Assembly (NCBI RefSeq): GCF_012035195.1
Contig: NZ_JAAVJH010000019.1
Location: 1 to 35,791, forward strand
From: Sphingomonas corticis
GTDB taxonomy: Bacteria; Pseudomonadota; Alphaproteobacteria; Sphingomonadales; Sphingomonadaceae
Direction: 5' to 3'
DNA: 35,791 nt
The notes under the pieces were generated by a model that was not told the DNA's origin, ran no database searches, and saw nothing but the letters and a program-made list of their open reading frames with translations. Shown here piece after piece: positions 15,955-23,649 of this stretch (positions within the stretch are counted from its first letter, which is position 1; the number at the start of each line of letters is the position of its first letter). Made by a program: the position numbers and the translations under genes.

Positions 15955-16206
15955 TCAGTTCGGCTTCTCCGCCGTCGCGCACTCGCCCTCGCGCACCACC
16001 GCGGCGGGCCGGGCGCGGCCCATCGTCCAGTTCGCCTGCAACCGCACCCGCGGATTGGGCGCGCACCAGATCTCGCCCGTGTCGTTGATCGCCGTCACCC
16101 AGATCAGGTTGTGCTCTTGGCCGTAGTCGATCACCGCAAAGGCATAGCCCGCGCCCTTGTCGAGGACGTGGACGGGAATGGGCGGGTCGAGCTGCTGGAA
16201 CGACAT
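15955..16206 (-). CDS. Small conserved-looking hypothetical protein
   Basis: An 83-aa acidic-to-neutral protein (MSFQQLDPPIPVHVLDKG...) without signal peptide or membrane segment. It has a compact beta-like pattern (AFAVIDYGQEHNLIWVTAINDTGEIWCAPNPRVR) that I cannot assign to a family, although the aromatic content and codon use look real. It ends 39 nt before the proA start and could be the first gene of that operon. An upstream TTG at 16215 is possible; the ATG at 16206 is preferred. Confidence 0.65.
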   Translation of the reverse strand: MSFQQLDPPIPVHVLDKGAGYAFAVIDYGQEHNLIWVTAINDTGEIWCAPNPRVRLQANWTMGRARPAAVVREGECATAEKPN

Positions 16207-16276
16207 AGACGACAAGCGCGCCGGCGCGCATGACGGTTCCTCTACCCGAGCAACTATTTTGACCTATATCAGCCGC

Positions 16277-16768
16277 ATGGATCATCAGCCCCACCGCCGC
16301 CGCTTCCTGTCGCTTGCCGCCGGCACGGCCGCTGCCTCCGTCGTGGCGGCGTGCGGTGCGCGCCCGGCGGAGGCGGAGCGGTTCCCCGTGACGAAGCCCG
16401 ATGCCGAGTGGCGCCGCCAGCTCGGCACGGCCGCGTACAACGTGCTGCGGCACGAGGATACCGAGCGTCCGTTCACCAGCCCGCTGAACGACGAGCATCG
16501 CCGCGGCACCTTCGCGTGCAAGGGGTGCGCACAGCCGCTGTTCTCCAGCCGGACGAAATTCGACAGCGGCACGGGCTGGCCCAGCTTCTATGCCCCGCTG
16601 GCAGACGCGGTGGCGACGCGGCGCGACTCGACGCTGGGCATGGTGCGCACCGAGGTGCATTGCCGCCGCTGCGGCGGGCATTTGGGCCATGTCTTCGACG
16701 ACGGGCCGAAGCCGACCGGGCTGCGCTATTGCATGAACGGCGTGGCCATGACCTTCCGCCCGGCCTGA
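16277..16768 (+). CDS. msrB: Peptide-methionine (R)-S-oxide reductase MsrB, Tat-type lipoprotein
   Basis: A 163-aa protein. It begins HRRRFLSLAAG (twin-arginine motif RRxFL) and then SVVAAC, a lipobox with Cys26, so an exported and probably lipid-anchored form is predicted. The enzyme core has zinc cysteines 81/84 and 129/132 (CKGC, CRRCGGHLGHVF), the FDSGTGWPSF block and catalytic Cys152 in RYCMNG. It would reduce methionine-R-sulfoxide in envelope proteins. The ATG at 16277 is chosen because the signal motif starts there; the upstream extension overlaps the divergent gene. Confidence 0.92.
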   Translation: MDHQPHRRRFLSLAAGTAAASVVAACGARPAEAERFPVTKPDAEWRRQLGTAAYNVLRHEDTERPFTSPLNDEHRRGTFACKGCAQPLFSSRTKFDSGTGWPSFYAPLADAVATRRDSTLGMVRTEVHCRRCGGHLGHVFDDGPKPTGLRYCMNGVAMTFRPA

Positions 16769-16772
16769 CGCA

Positions 16773-17330
16773 TCAGTCGGCGACGGGCAGCGCCCCCTCA
16801 ACCGGTGCGACGGCCGCGGTGGCGATCACCGGCATCGGCAGGTCGGCGGGGGCGGCGGCCGGCGCCTTGCCCGCGTAGATGAAGCCGGCGAGCGGGTAGA
16901 CCGTGGTGCCCAGGTCGCCGGCGCCTGCGTACCACACGCGCACCTGGCTCCAGTCGCCCGCCGCCGACACGTCCACCGCGCGCACGTCGCGCTCGATCCC
17001 GCCGCGGCGCGACCAGTTGGCGTGGGTCAGCAGCACCTCGCGCTCGCTCACCACCTTGCTCACCATCGCGACGTGGCCGACCGGCATGGACCGGATCGCC
17101 TTGAACGCCATCACCGCGCCCGCGACCGGGGCCTGCCCGCGCTCGTAGCGGCCGGCGGCCTGGCTCCACCAGGTGTTGGCATTGCCGTGGATGGCGATGC
17201 CGGAGACCTCGCGGGCGAAGGGCGCGCATTGCAGGAAGCGGGCGTGGGCGGTGCCGACGCCGAAGAAGGCCGTCGTCAGGACGCAGGAAACCACCAGCGC
17301 GAAACGCGCTGCCAACGATGTCGACTTCAC
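16773..17330 (-). CDS. Secreted CHAP-domain amidase/peptidase
   Basis: A 185-aa protein with a signal peptide (ALVVSCVLTTAFFGVGTAHA, cleavage near residue 30). The CHAP residues are Cys35 (LQCAPFAREVSG), His86 (VGHVAMVSKV) and a polar residue in THANWS (Asn105). CHAP enzymes cut peptidoglycan peptide bonds. The C-terminal ~35 residues are Ala/Pro-rich. The start is GTG at 17330 with a G-rich stretch 7 nt upstream. It is convergent with msrB (4-nt gap). Confidence 0.88.
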   Translation of the reverse strand: MKSTSLAARFALVVSCVLTTAFFGVGTAHARFLQCAPFAREVSGIAIHGNANTWWSQAAGRYERGQAPVAGAVMAFKAIRSMPVGHVAMVSKVVSEREVLLTHANWSRRGGIERDVRAVDVSAAGDWSQVRVWYAGAGDLGTTVYPLAGFIYAGKAPAAAPADLPMPVIATAAVAPVEGALPVAD

Positions 17331-17370
17331 TGGGCGACCCCCCGGTCTTTCGAACTGGTGAGTGTCGGCT

Positions 17371-17390
17371 AGCCGGCAAAATCGCCGGCT
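17371..17390. other. Short perfect hairpin upstream of the CHAP gene
   Basis: Arms AGCCGGC (17371-17377) and GCCGGCT (17384-17390) enclose a 6-nt loop. It lies in the 169-nt gap between the GPH transporter stop (17500) and the CHAP start (17330). It could be part of a leader or a weak terminator; no T-run follows on either strand. Confidence 0.4.
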
Positions 17391-17499
17391 CCAACCGTCG
17401 CGGGAACCTTTTCGGATGAAGCGAGTGGGCGCGACGGCGAGTTGCGCCGCCCTCTTGCAAATGGGTCAGCGGAGCTGCCGCGATGTCCTAACGAGACCT

Positions 17500-18984
17500 T
17501 TACGCGAGCGGGTTGCGCGGCGCCGAATCGATCTCCGGCTCGCCCGCCAGCCTGGCCATGCGCAGCTGGTGCTCGGCCCGGCCGAAGGGGAAGCGGGTGT
17601 AGAAGAAGGCGGCGAGCAAGTAGAAGACGAGGATCGCGCCGGCATAGATCAGCGTCAGCCGGTCCAGCGTCGCCGCCGGCACCGCGCCCGGCACCGCCTT
17701 CGCCGGAAATCCCGCGGCGGCCAGGATCAGCCCGCACACGAAGATGCCGATGCCGCTGGTGCATTTCTGCACGAAGAAGCCGCCGGCGAAGAACATCCCC
17801 TCGGAGCGGCGGCCGGTGCGCGCCTCCGAATCCTCCACCACGTCGGCCAGCATCGATGCGCCGAGGATATAGGCGGTGACGCCGAAGGCGGTGGAGAGGC
17901 CCGCGCACACGAACAGCGCGGGCAGCATCGCCGCGCTGCCGAGCGGCGGGAACAGCCCCGCCAGCCGCAGCCAATAGGGCGTGGTTCCGATCGCGACGCC
18001 GAGCAGCGCGGCGATCGCGGCCGCGTGCGGCTTGCTGAAGCGCGCGCCCAGTCGCGGCGCCGTGACGAAGGCGATGCCCACGCCCACGAACAGCGACAGG
18101 CTGAAGTAGACGAAGGTCATGCCGGTGAAGCGCCAGACGAAGCTGTAGAGATAGTTGGACATGGCATAGGTGATGCCCTGGCCCGTGTAGGCCGCGATCC
18201 CGGCCAGCATCAGGATGACGAAGGCGCGGTTGCGCACCGTCTCCTTGATCTGGCGGAAATTCTCTCGCAGCGTCTGCCGCTTCGTGTCCGGCTTGGGCAG
18301 GAAGGGGATCTGCCGGTGCGTACCGATGGCGGAGACGAGGATCGTGACGCCCATGAACAGCGCCCCCGCCAGCGCGAAGCCGCGATAGCCCGCGGGATTG
18401 AGCAAGCCGTTGGGATAGCCGGGCGCGGGCGCGAGGAAGTAGATATAGGCGGAGATCAGCATCAAGAGCCCGCCCGCCCAGCCGAACAGGTAGCGATAGG
18501 CCATGATCCGCGTGCGCTCGTCATAGTCGCCCGACAGTTCGGCGGCGAGCGCCTGGCTCGGCACCTCGTAGGCGCTGACCGCGCTGCGCACGAGCACCGC
18601 CAGCACGAACAGCCAGCCGAGCGCCGCCTGCTGCGAACTGGTGGGCGGGTTCCAAAGGAGGATCCAGCCGAGCATGATCGGCAGCGCCGCGCCATACATC
18701 CACGGGTGGCGCCGACCCCAGCGCGTGTTCGTCCGGTCCGACAGGAAACCCACGGTAGGATCGACGAAGGCGTCGATGACGAGCGCGCACATCACGACGA
18801 AGCCGACCGTCGCCGCGGGTACGCCGACGACCTGATTGTAGAAGAGCAGCAGGAAGGTGCCGAAGCCCGAGTCCTTCACGCCGTACGCCGCGGCGCCGAC
18901 ACCGTAGCTCGCCATCGTCCCCGGCGTCAGTCGCCGCTGGGCCGGCGCGTTGCCGGTGGGGGCGGCCGCCGGGTCCGCGGTCAT
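17500..18984 (-). CDS. MFS transporter, glycoside-pentoside-hexuronide (GPH) cation symporter family
   Basis: A 494-aa protein with about 12 membrane helices. The GPH signature DPTVGFLSDRTNTRWGRRHPWM lies between helices 2 and 3, and VPSQALAAELSGDYDERTRI near helix 5, both typical of MFS_2 (melibiose/xyloside-type symporters). The likely role is uptake of a glycoside or uronide with H+ or Na+. The start overlaps the stop of the upstream SDR gene by 4 nt (ATGA), so the two are one operon. Substrate unknown. Confidence 0.9.
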   Translation of the reverse strand: MTADPAAAPTGNAPAQRRLTPGTMASYGVGAAAYGVKDSGFGTFLLLFYNQVVGVPAATVGFVVMCALVIDAFVDPTVGFLSDRTNTRWGRRHPWMYGAALPIMLGWILLWNPPTSSQQAALGWLFVLAVLVRSAVSAYEVPSQALAAELSGDYDERTRIMAYRYLFGWAGGLLMLISAYIYFLAPAPGYPNGLLNPAGYRGFALAGALFMGVTILVSAIGTHRQIPFLPKPDTKRQTLRENFRQIKETVRNRAFVILMLAGIAAYTGQGITYAMSNYLYSFVWRFTGMTFVYFSLSLFVGVGIAFVTAPRLGARFSKPHAAAIAALLGVAIGTTPYWLRLAGLFPPLGSAAMLPALFVCAGLSTAFGVTAYILGASMLADVVEDSEARTGRRSEGMFFAGGFFVQKCTSGIGIFVCGLILAAAGFPAKAVPGAVPAATLDRLTLIYAGAILVFYLLAAFFYTRFPFGRAEHQLRMARLAGEPEIDSAPRNPLA

Positions 18985-19799
18985 TGGAACGCCTCCAGCG
19001 CGGTGAAGAGCGAGGGCGACTGCGGGTCCCAGCTCGCGCGCGTGCCGACCGTCATGCCACCGTCGACCAGGATGTGCGTGCCGGTCACGAAGGCCGCGTC
19101 GTCGCTGGCGAGATAGGCGACCGCGGCGGCGATGTCCTCCGGCCGGCCCGCGCGCGCGACCGGCTGCGCGCCCGCGGCGATCGCGGCGATCGCCTGGTTG
19201 GCTGCCTGCCGCTTCTCCTCCGCCACGTCGAGGTGGCGGGTGAAGATGTTCGTCGTGATGAAACCGGGCACGACCGCGTTGACGCGGATGTTGTCGCGCG
19301 CCAGCTCCGCCGCGGCCAGCTTCGTCAGGTGCAGCACCCCCGCCTTCGCGGTGGAATAAGCGATCGGCGCGTAGCCGGTGCCGAGCGCGGACACGCTGGA
19401 CGTGTTGACGATCGCGCCGCCGCCCGCCTTCGCCATCAAGGGCGCGGCGTAGCGGATGCCGAGTGCGACGGAGCGCAGCAGCAGCGCCTGCGTCCGGTCC
19501 CAGTCGTCCGGCGCGATCTCGTCGATCCGCTCGCGCGCGCCGCCCGCGCCGGCGTTGTTAAAGACGATGTCGAGCTGGTCTGGCGCGGCCATCAGCGCCT
19601 CGATCTGCCCCGCGTCGGTGACGTCCGTGCGCAGGAAGCGGATGCGCCCGCTTCCCTGCGCGACCAGCGTCTCGCCGCCGGTCGCATCGAGGTCGCCGAC
19701 CCACACCTCGGCGCCTTCCGCCACCAGCCGGAGCGCGGTCGCGCGCCCGATGCCCGAGGCGCCACCCGTCACCACCGCGCGCTTGCCATCCAGCCGCAT
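18981..19799 (-). CDS. SDR family oxidoreductase
   Basis: A 272-aa classical short-chain dehydrogenase. The cofactor loop is TGGASGIG (11-18), then FNNAGAGG (80-87), catalytic Ser134/135, Tyr148 and Lys152 (YSTAK). Asp36 after the second strand (VWVGDLDA) favours NAD over NADP. It is translationally coupled to the GPH symporter and probably acts on a sugar, sugar acid or related alcohol; that link is inference. The promoter should lie in the 220-nt gap towards the acyl-CoA dehydrogenase gene. Confidence 0.92.
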   Translation of the reverse strand: MRLDGKRAVVTGGASGIGRATALRLVAEGAEVWVGDLDATGGETLVAQGSGRIRFLRTDVTDAGQIEALMAAPDQLDIVFNNAGAGGARERIDEIAPDDWDRTQALLLRSVALGIRYAAPLMAKAGGGAIVNTSSVSALGTGYAPIAYSTAKAGVLHLTKLAAAELARDNIRVNAVVPGFITTNIFTRHLDVAEEKRQAANQAIAAIAAGAQPVARAGRPEDIAAAVAYLASDDAAFVTGTHILVDGGMTVGTRASWDPQSPSLFTALEAFQ

Positions 19800-19934
19800 C
19801 GTCGCTCTCCCGCTCTTTTCGGCAGCATAGTATGGCGAATTACCGGGTCAATCGAAGGCGCTTAGAAAGTTGGGTTTGGCAGGTCTTGCAGCTGTCCATT
19901 CGGTGCCCTAATCCCTCCGGGACGATGCGAACCA

Positions 19935-20005
19935 GCCGTTCATGCTGAGCGAAGTCGAAGCACACGCGCTGCGGCTGCCCTTCGACTGCGCTCAGGGCGA
20001 ACGGC
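19935..20005. repeat. REP-like palindrome just upstream of the acyl-CoA dehydrogenase
   Basis: Arms 19945-19960 (CTGAGCGAAGTCGAAG) and 19980-19995 (CTTCGACTGCGCTCAG) pair with one mismatch; an outer GCCGTTC/GAACGGC adds 7 bp. It is the same family as 7643-7710. The repeat happens to carry an in-frame ATG (19942) for the next gene, which should not be taken as its start. Confidence 0.8.
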
Positions 20006-20022
20006 GGCCGGAGACATTTTAC

Positions 20023-21168
20023 ATGCCCCTCGACACCGATACCTTCGACGCGCTGATCGACCATCTCCGCCGCTTCGTGGCGGAACGGCTGCGCCCGCTG
20101 GAAGCGCAGGTGGAGGCGGACGACGCGGTTCCGTCCGAGGTGCTGGCGGAGATGCGCGGGATGGGGCTGTTCGGCCTGTCCATCGCGGAGGAATATGGCG
20201 GGCTGGGCCTCTCCATGCTGGAGGAGGCGCGGATCGCGATCGAGATGGGGCGCACGACGCCCGCCTTCCGCTCCGCCTTCGGCACCAACGTCGGCATCGG
20301 CTCGCAGGGCCTGGTGATGGCCGGCACCGACGAGCAGAAGCGCGAGTGGCTGCCCCGCATCGCCAGCGGCGAGATCGTCACCAGCTTCGCGCTGACCGAA
20401 CCCGACGTCGGCAGCGACTCCGGATCGGTGAAGACCCGCGCGGTGAAGGACGGCGACGTCTATCGCCTGTCCGGCACCAAGCGCTACATCACCAATGCCG
20501 ACAAGGCGGACCTCTTCACCGTGATGGCGCGCACCGGGGAGGAGGCCGGCGGGCGCGGCGTCTCCGCCTTCCTCGTGCCCCGCTCGCTGCCCGGCGTGAC
20601 GATCGGCGAGCCGGAGAAGAAGATGGGGCAGAAGGGCGCGAAGGTCGCCGACGTCAACTTCGACGACGTGCCCGTCCCCGCCGGCAACCGCCTGGGTGCG
20701 GAGGGCGAGGGCTTCAAGATCGCGATGCGCGTGCTCGACCGCGGGCGGCTGCACATCAGCGCGGTGTGCGTCGGCGTCGCCGAGCGGCTGATCGCCGATT
20801 GCGTCGCCTATGCCACCGAGCGCAAGCAGTTCGGCAAGGCGATCGCCGACCATCAGCTGATCCAGGGCATGATCGCCGACATGAAGACCGAGGCGCTCGC
20901 CGCGCGCGCGCTGGTGCTGGAGACCGCCGCCGCGAAGGACGCCGGGACCGACGTCGTGATGGAGAGCGCCGCGGCCAAGTATTTCGCCAGCGAGATGGTG
21001 GGCCGCTGCGCCGACCGCGCGGTGCAGATCTTCGGCGGCGCGGGCTATATCGCCGACTACGGCATCGAGCGGCTGTATCGCGACGTGCGGCTCTTCCGCA
21101 TCTACGAGGGCACCAGCCAGATCCAGCAGATCATCATCGCGCGCGAGACGATCAAGCGCGGGGGATAG
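20023..21168 (+). CDS. Acyl-CoA dehydrogenase
   Basis: A 381-aa flavoenzyme that makes the trans-2-enoyl-CoA double bond. Family blocks are TSFALTEPDVGSDSGSVKTRA and YITNADKAD (FAD and substrate contacts), ERKQFGKAIADHQLIQGMIADM, RAVQIFGGAGYIADY and the C-terminal catalytic Glu362 in YEGTSQIQQIIIARE, the short/medium-chain position. The start at 20023 has GGAGA 8 nt upstream; the longer reading from 19942 would translate a REP-like palindrome. An SDR gene follows 107 nt downstream on the same strand. Chain length and pathway cannot be told. Confidence 0.95.
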   Translation: MPLDTDTFDALIDHLRRFVAERLRPLEAQVEADDAVPSEVLAEMRGMGLFGLSIAEEYGGLGLSMLEEARIAIEMGRTTPAFRSAFGTNVGIGSQGLVMAGTDEQKREWLPRIASGEIVTSFALTEPDVGSDSGSVKTRAVKDGDVYRLSGTKRYITNADKADLFTVMARTGEEAGGRGVSAFLVPRSLPGVTIGEPEKKMGQKGAKVADVNFDDVPVPAGNRLGAEGEGFKIAMRVLDRGRLHISAVCVGVAERLIADCVAYATERKQFGKAIADHQLIQGMIADMKTEALAARALVLETAAAKDAGTDVVMESAAAKYFASEMVGRCADRAVQIFGGAGYIADYGIERLYRDVRLFRIYEGTSQIQQIIIARETIKRGG

Positions 21169-21179
21169 CAGAAAAGAAG

Positions 21180-21267
21180 CCCTCTGCCATGCGGGGAGAG
21201 GGTGGGGCGGAGGGGCAGCCACGAACGACACCGTCCGGGGCGGCTCCTCACCCGCAGGGAGAGGGAG
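21180..21267. repeat. Palindromic intergenic repeat (CCCTCTCC type), two hairpins
   Basis: CCCTCTGCC near 21180 pairs loosely with GGGGAGAGGG ending at 21202, and a second CTCACCC...GGGAGAGGG follows up to 21265. This is the type also seen at 4565-4660 and 6075-6109. The right part overlaps the ribosome-site region of the next gene (GGGAGAGGGAG), so the repeat may now serve as its Shine-Dalgarno. Confidence 0.5.
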
Positions 21268-21275
21268 CTTATCGA

Positions 21276-22064
21276 ATGGACACCACCAACCTGTTCCGCC
21301 TCGACGGGCGCGTCGCGCTCGTCACCGGGGGCTCGCGCGGTATCGGGAAGATGATCGCCGCGGGCTTCATCGCGCAGGGCGCGAAGGTCTACGTCTCCAG
21401 CCGCAAGGCGCCCGCCTGCGACGAGACCGCGGCCGAGCTGGGCGAGAATTGCGTCAGCCTGCCCGCCGACGTCTCCACGACGGAGGGGATCCGCGCGCTG
21501 TCCGCAGCCTTCGCCGAGCGCGAGGGATCGCTCGACATCCTCGTCAACAACGCCGGCGCCGCCTGGGGCGCGCCGTTCGAGGAGTTTCCGGAGAGCGGCT
21601 GGGACAAGGTGATGAACCTCAACGTCAAGTCGCCCTTCTTCCTCACCCAGGCGCTGCACCCGGCACTGAAGGCCGCCGCGCGCGCCGACCGCCCGGCGAA
21701 GGTCATCAACATCACCTCGATCGACGGCCTGCGGCTCAACCCGTGGGACACGTACAGCTATCATGCGTCCAAATCGGCGCTGATCTACCTGACGAAGCGG
21801 ATGGCGGCGCGGCTGGTGAAGGACGCGATCAACGTCACCTCGATCGCCCCTGGCGCCTTCGCCAGCGAGATGAACCGCGCCGCCCGCGATCACGGCGACG
21901 CGGTGGCCAAGAACATCCCGGCCCGCCGCATCGGCGTGGACGAGGACATGGCGGGGACCGCGATCTACCTCGCCAGTCGCGCGGGCGACTATGTGATTGG
22001 CGAGACGATCGCGGTGGACGGCGGCATCGTCAACGCCGCGCTCGGCACCAGCGTCGATCCGTAG
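21276..22064 (+). CDS. SDR family oxidoreductase, RhlG/FabG-like
   Basis: A 262-aa protein. Motifs are TGGSRGIG (17-24), NNAGAAWG (91-98), Ser148 (NITSIDG), and Tyr162/Lys166 (YSYHASK). The YSY(H/T)ASK block and the MNLNVKSPFFLTQAL helix resemble RhlG-type 3-ketoacyl reductases, which use NADPH; Ser41-Ser42-Arg43 after the second strand also fits NADPH. It follows an acyl-CoA dehydrogenase, so a beta-oxidation-like or fatty acyl role is plausible (inference). The ribosome site is GGGAG about 9 nt upstream. Confidence 0.92.
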   Translation: MDTTNLFRLDGRVALVTGGSRGIGKMIAAGFIAQGAKVYVSSRKAPACDETAAELGENCVSLPADVSTTEGIRALSAAFAEREGSLDILVNNAGAAWGAPFEEFPESGWDKVMNLNVKSPFFLTQALHPALKAAARADRPAKVINITSIDGLRLNPWDTYSYHASKSALIYLTKRMAARLVKDAINVTSIAPGAFASEMNRAARDHGDAVAKNIPARRIGVDEDMAGTAIYLASRAGDYVIGETIAVDGGIVNAALGTSVDP

Positions 22065-22111
22065 GAACGCGCGGCGGCCGGGCATCGTTGTGTTCTTCGA
22101 GGAGAGTGACG

Positions 22112-22276
22112 ATGCCCGACGAGCCGATCAAGCCCACGTCCGAGACCGATCGCCCCAACCTGTCCACCGAGCACCAGCGCGACGGCGACGCGCGCCGTCC
22201 CAGCGACACGCTGGACAAAGGGCAGCCGAACGAGGAGACGATCCCGCGCAAATCGTCACTGACCGGCGGGGACTGA
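22112..22276 (+). CDS. Small hydrophilic hypothetical protein
   Basis: A 54-aa protein (MPDEPIKPTSETDRPNLSTEH...) rich in Asp, Pro, Arg and Thr, probably disordered. GAGGAGAG lies about 6 nt before ATG and is a strong ribosome site. It follows the SDR gene by 47 nt on the same strand. No known domain. Confidence 0.65.
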   Translation: MPDEPIKPTSETDRPNLSTEHQRDGDARRPSDTLDKGQPNEETIPRKSSLTGGD

Positions 22277-22307
22277 GCCGGCGGCCGGGACCGCGGGACC
22301 GATCGCG

Positions 22308-22664
22308 CTATCGATCCGGATCGACGATGGCGGCCACCGCACCGATCGCAACGGTCAGCGGATCGCGCCCGCCGCCATAACCATGGGCCAGCGCCTCCCG
22401 CTTGGCGCATCGGCGCTCGCCAGCGAAGATCCCGCAGCGACCGGCCGGGGTGATCGCCGCCAGGCCGCCCGCTTCCCTGGTGCCGTCCGCCGCCGACGTC
22501 TCCCGCGGTAACGGCAGGCGGTGGCGGTCGGCTCTCGAACCGCACACGACGACTTCGCCGTTCCCCACCGGCGCGCATGGCGGGGGCGCCGACGGGCGGG
22601 CGCGCGCGAGATCGAAGCCGATGCCGACACCCGCGCTTACTTGCAGGAGGAGCAGAAGGAACAT
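22308..22664 (-). CDS. Exported hypothetical protein with VVC...RLP motif
   Basis: A 118-aa protein. A short hydrophobic N-terminus (MFLLLLLQVSAGVGIGFDLARA) looks like a signal peptide. The motif GEVVVCGSRADRHRLPLPRE resembles IVVCVRRSAEEQFRIPKEL in the exported protein at 8562-9011, and from memory this VVCG..R..(Y/H)RLP pattern is frequent in small exported proteins of sphingomonads. Further Cys at CGIFAGERRC. Function unknown. Convergent with the 54-aa gene. Confidence 0.7.
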   Translation of the reverse strand: MFLLLLLQVSAGVGIGFDLARARPSAPPPCAPVGNGEVVVCGSRADRHRLPLPRETSAADGTREAGGLAAITPAGRCGIFAGERRCAKREALAHGYGGGRDPLTVAIGAVAAIVDPDR

Positions 22665-23186
22665 CGAGGTGACGGTTGCCGACGATCGTGTCGTCGCAAT
22701 GGCAGATTGGCGCGACGATCCCGCTTTCCGACAATCGCGCCTCGGGTGCAGGAAGGTGCCGGGGGTTCTGTTGCCCGGCCCCCCGGCGGCCGCTGGAATC
22801 CGATTCTGTTGCCCGGTTCGGTCCGACCGCGCTATCTTGGTGTAACCTTAGGCCGCGAGGCCCTCAGTTACGCCGCAATCGCGAGTGCTTCGTTATCGTT
22901 GGCACTTGTGTAATGGGCCGTTGCGGTGGTCCCATTCCGAGCGAAAACAGCGCTTTTCAACACACGTCGATCCTGGTTCGGCCCCGTCATCGCGGCTGGG
23001 TGACGCGATGCGCCTCAGCTGCGGTGGTGGAGCCGCCGGGTACTGCCCCCGGGTCCGCTGCGTCTATTGTACGCCGCAGTTTATCGCCATAGCCGGGTGA
23101 AACCCGACGCCACGGATATAGGCCGTCCCAGCGCTTTCTTCAACGCCGCCATGTGCACGCCATATTGTCGCAGGATAAGGTGGGAT
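22665..23186. other. 522-bp stretch without a convincing gene, upstream of the Rrf2 gene
   Basis: Several overlapping open frames exist here on both strands but none has a family motif or ribosome site. The visible structures are a 6-bp hairpin (AATGGG at 22912-22917 with CCCATT at 22931-22936) and the four-hairpin stretch at 23023-23106. The promoter of the Rrf2 gene is probably in the last part. Confidence 0.5.
23023..23106 (+). ncRNA. Candidate structured RNA (four consecutive stem-loops), family unknown
   Basis: Four stem-loops follow each other: 23023-23037 (GGTGG/CCGCC), 23036-23052 (CCGGG/CCCGG), 23058-23079 (CTGCG/CGCAG) and 23094-23106 (CGGGT-GAA-ACCCG). The first two share two bases and may be alternative. 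A TTTAT follows the third stem. The strand is uncertain. It resembles, from memory, conserved noncoding sequence of other alphaproteobacteria, but I cannot name a family. tmRNA was considered and not supported. It lies 80 nt before the Rrf2 gene, so a leader is also possible. Confidence 0.35.
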
Positions 23187-23618
23187 ATGTTGACCCAGCG
23201 GTCCCGTTACGCGTTGCGTTCCATGCTGTACCTGGCCGGGGCCGAGCCCGGTTCGCCCCCCATTCCGATGACGCGCATCGCGATGGAGGCGAACGTGCCG
23301 CGCAAGTTCCTCGAGCTGATCCTGGCCGACCTGCGCGACGCCGGGCTGCTGCATAGCCACCGCGGCAAGATGGGCGGCTACCGGCTTTCCCGGCCGAGCC
23401 ACCTCATCTCGCTGGGCGAGATCATCCGCGTGATCGAGGGGCCGCTCGCGCTGGTGCCCTGCGTCAGCCGCACCGCCTATCGCCCGTGCAAGGATTGCAA
23501 GTCCGAGGCGGATTGCGCCATCCGCGACGCCATGGCCCGCGTCCGCGACGAGACCGCGCGCATTCTCGACGGCACCAGCCTCGCCGACGCGACGTCCGAG
23601 GCGCTGGTCGCCGCCTGA
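23187..23618 (+). CDS. Rrf2 family transcriptional regulator with cysteine cluster
   Basis: A 143-aa protein with an N-terminal winged helix-turn-helix (MLTQRSRYALRSMLYLA..., VPRKFLELILADLRDAGLLHSHRGKMGGYRLSRP) and a cysteine cluster Cys92, Cys101, Cys104, Cys110 (CVSRTAYRPCKDC...DC), the pattern used by IscR/NsrR/RirA-type members to bind an iron-sulfur cluster. It likely senses iron, NO or redox state. No iron-sulfur assembly genes are adjacent in this window. The ATG at 23187 has AAGG about 7 nt upstream; a longer reading from 23067 would run into the structured stretch. Confidence 0.93.
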   Translation: MLTQRSRYALRSMLYLAGAEPGSPPIPMTRIAMEANVPRKFLELILADLRDAGLLHSHRGKMGGYRLSRPSHLISLGEIIRVIEGPLALVPCVSRTAYRPCKDCKSEADCAIRDAMARVRDETARILDGTSLADATSEALVAA

Positions 23619-23649
23619 CCCGGCGGCGCGGGCGCTAGCTTCGCGTGAC

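Noticed and set aside
17362..19116. 584-aa plus-strand frame opposite the GPH symporter
   Set aside because: Arg/His/Glu-rich shadow of a well-supported transporter; no family features.
19942..20022. Acyl-CoA dehydrogenase start at 19942
   Set aside because: The added residues are encoded by a REP-like palindrome and a ribosome site precedes 20023.
23023..23106. tmRNA (alphaproteobacterial two-piece ssrA)
   Set aside because: I see no tag reading frame of the ANDN type, no T-loop and no CCA end in the vicinity.
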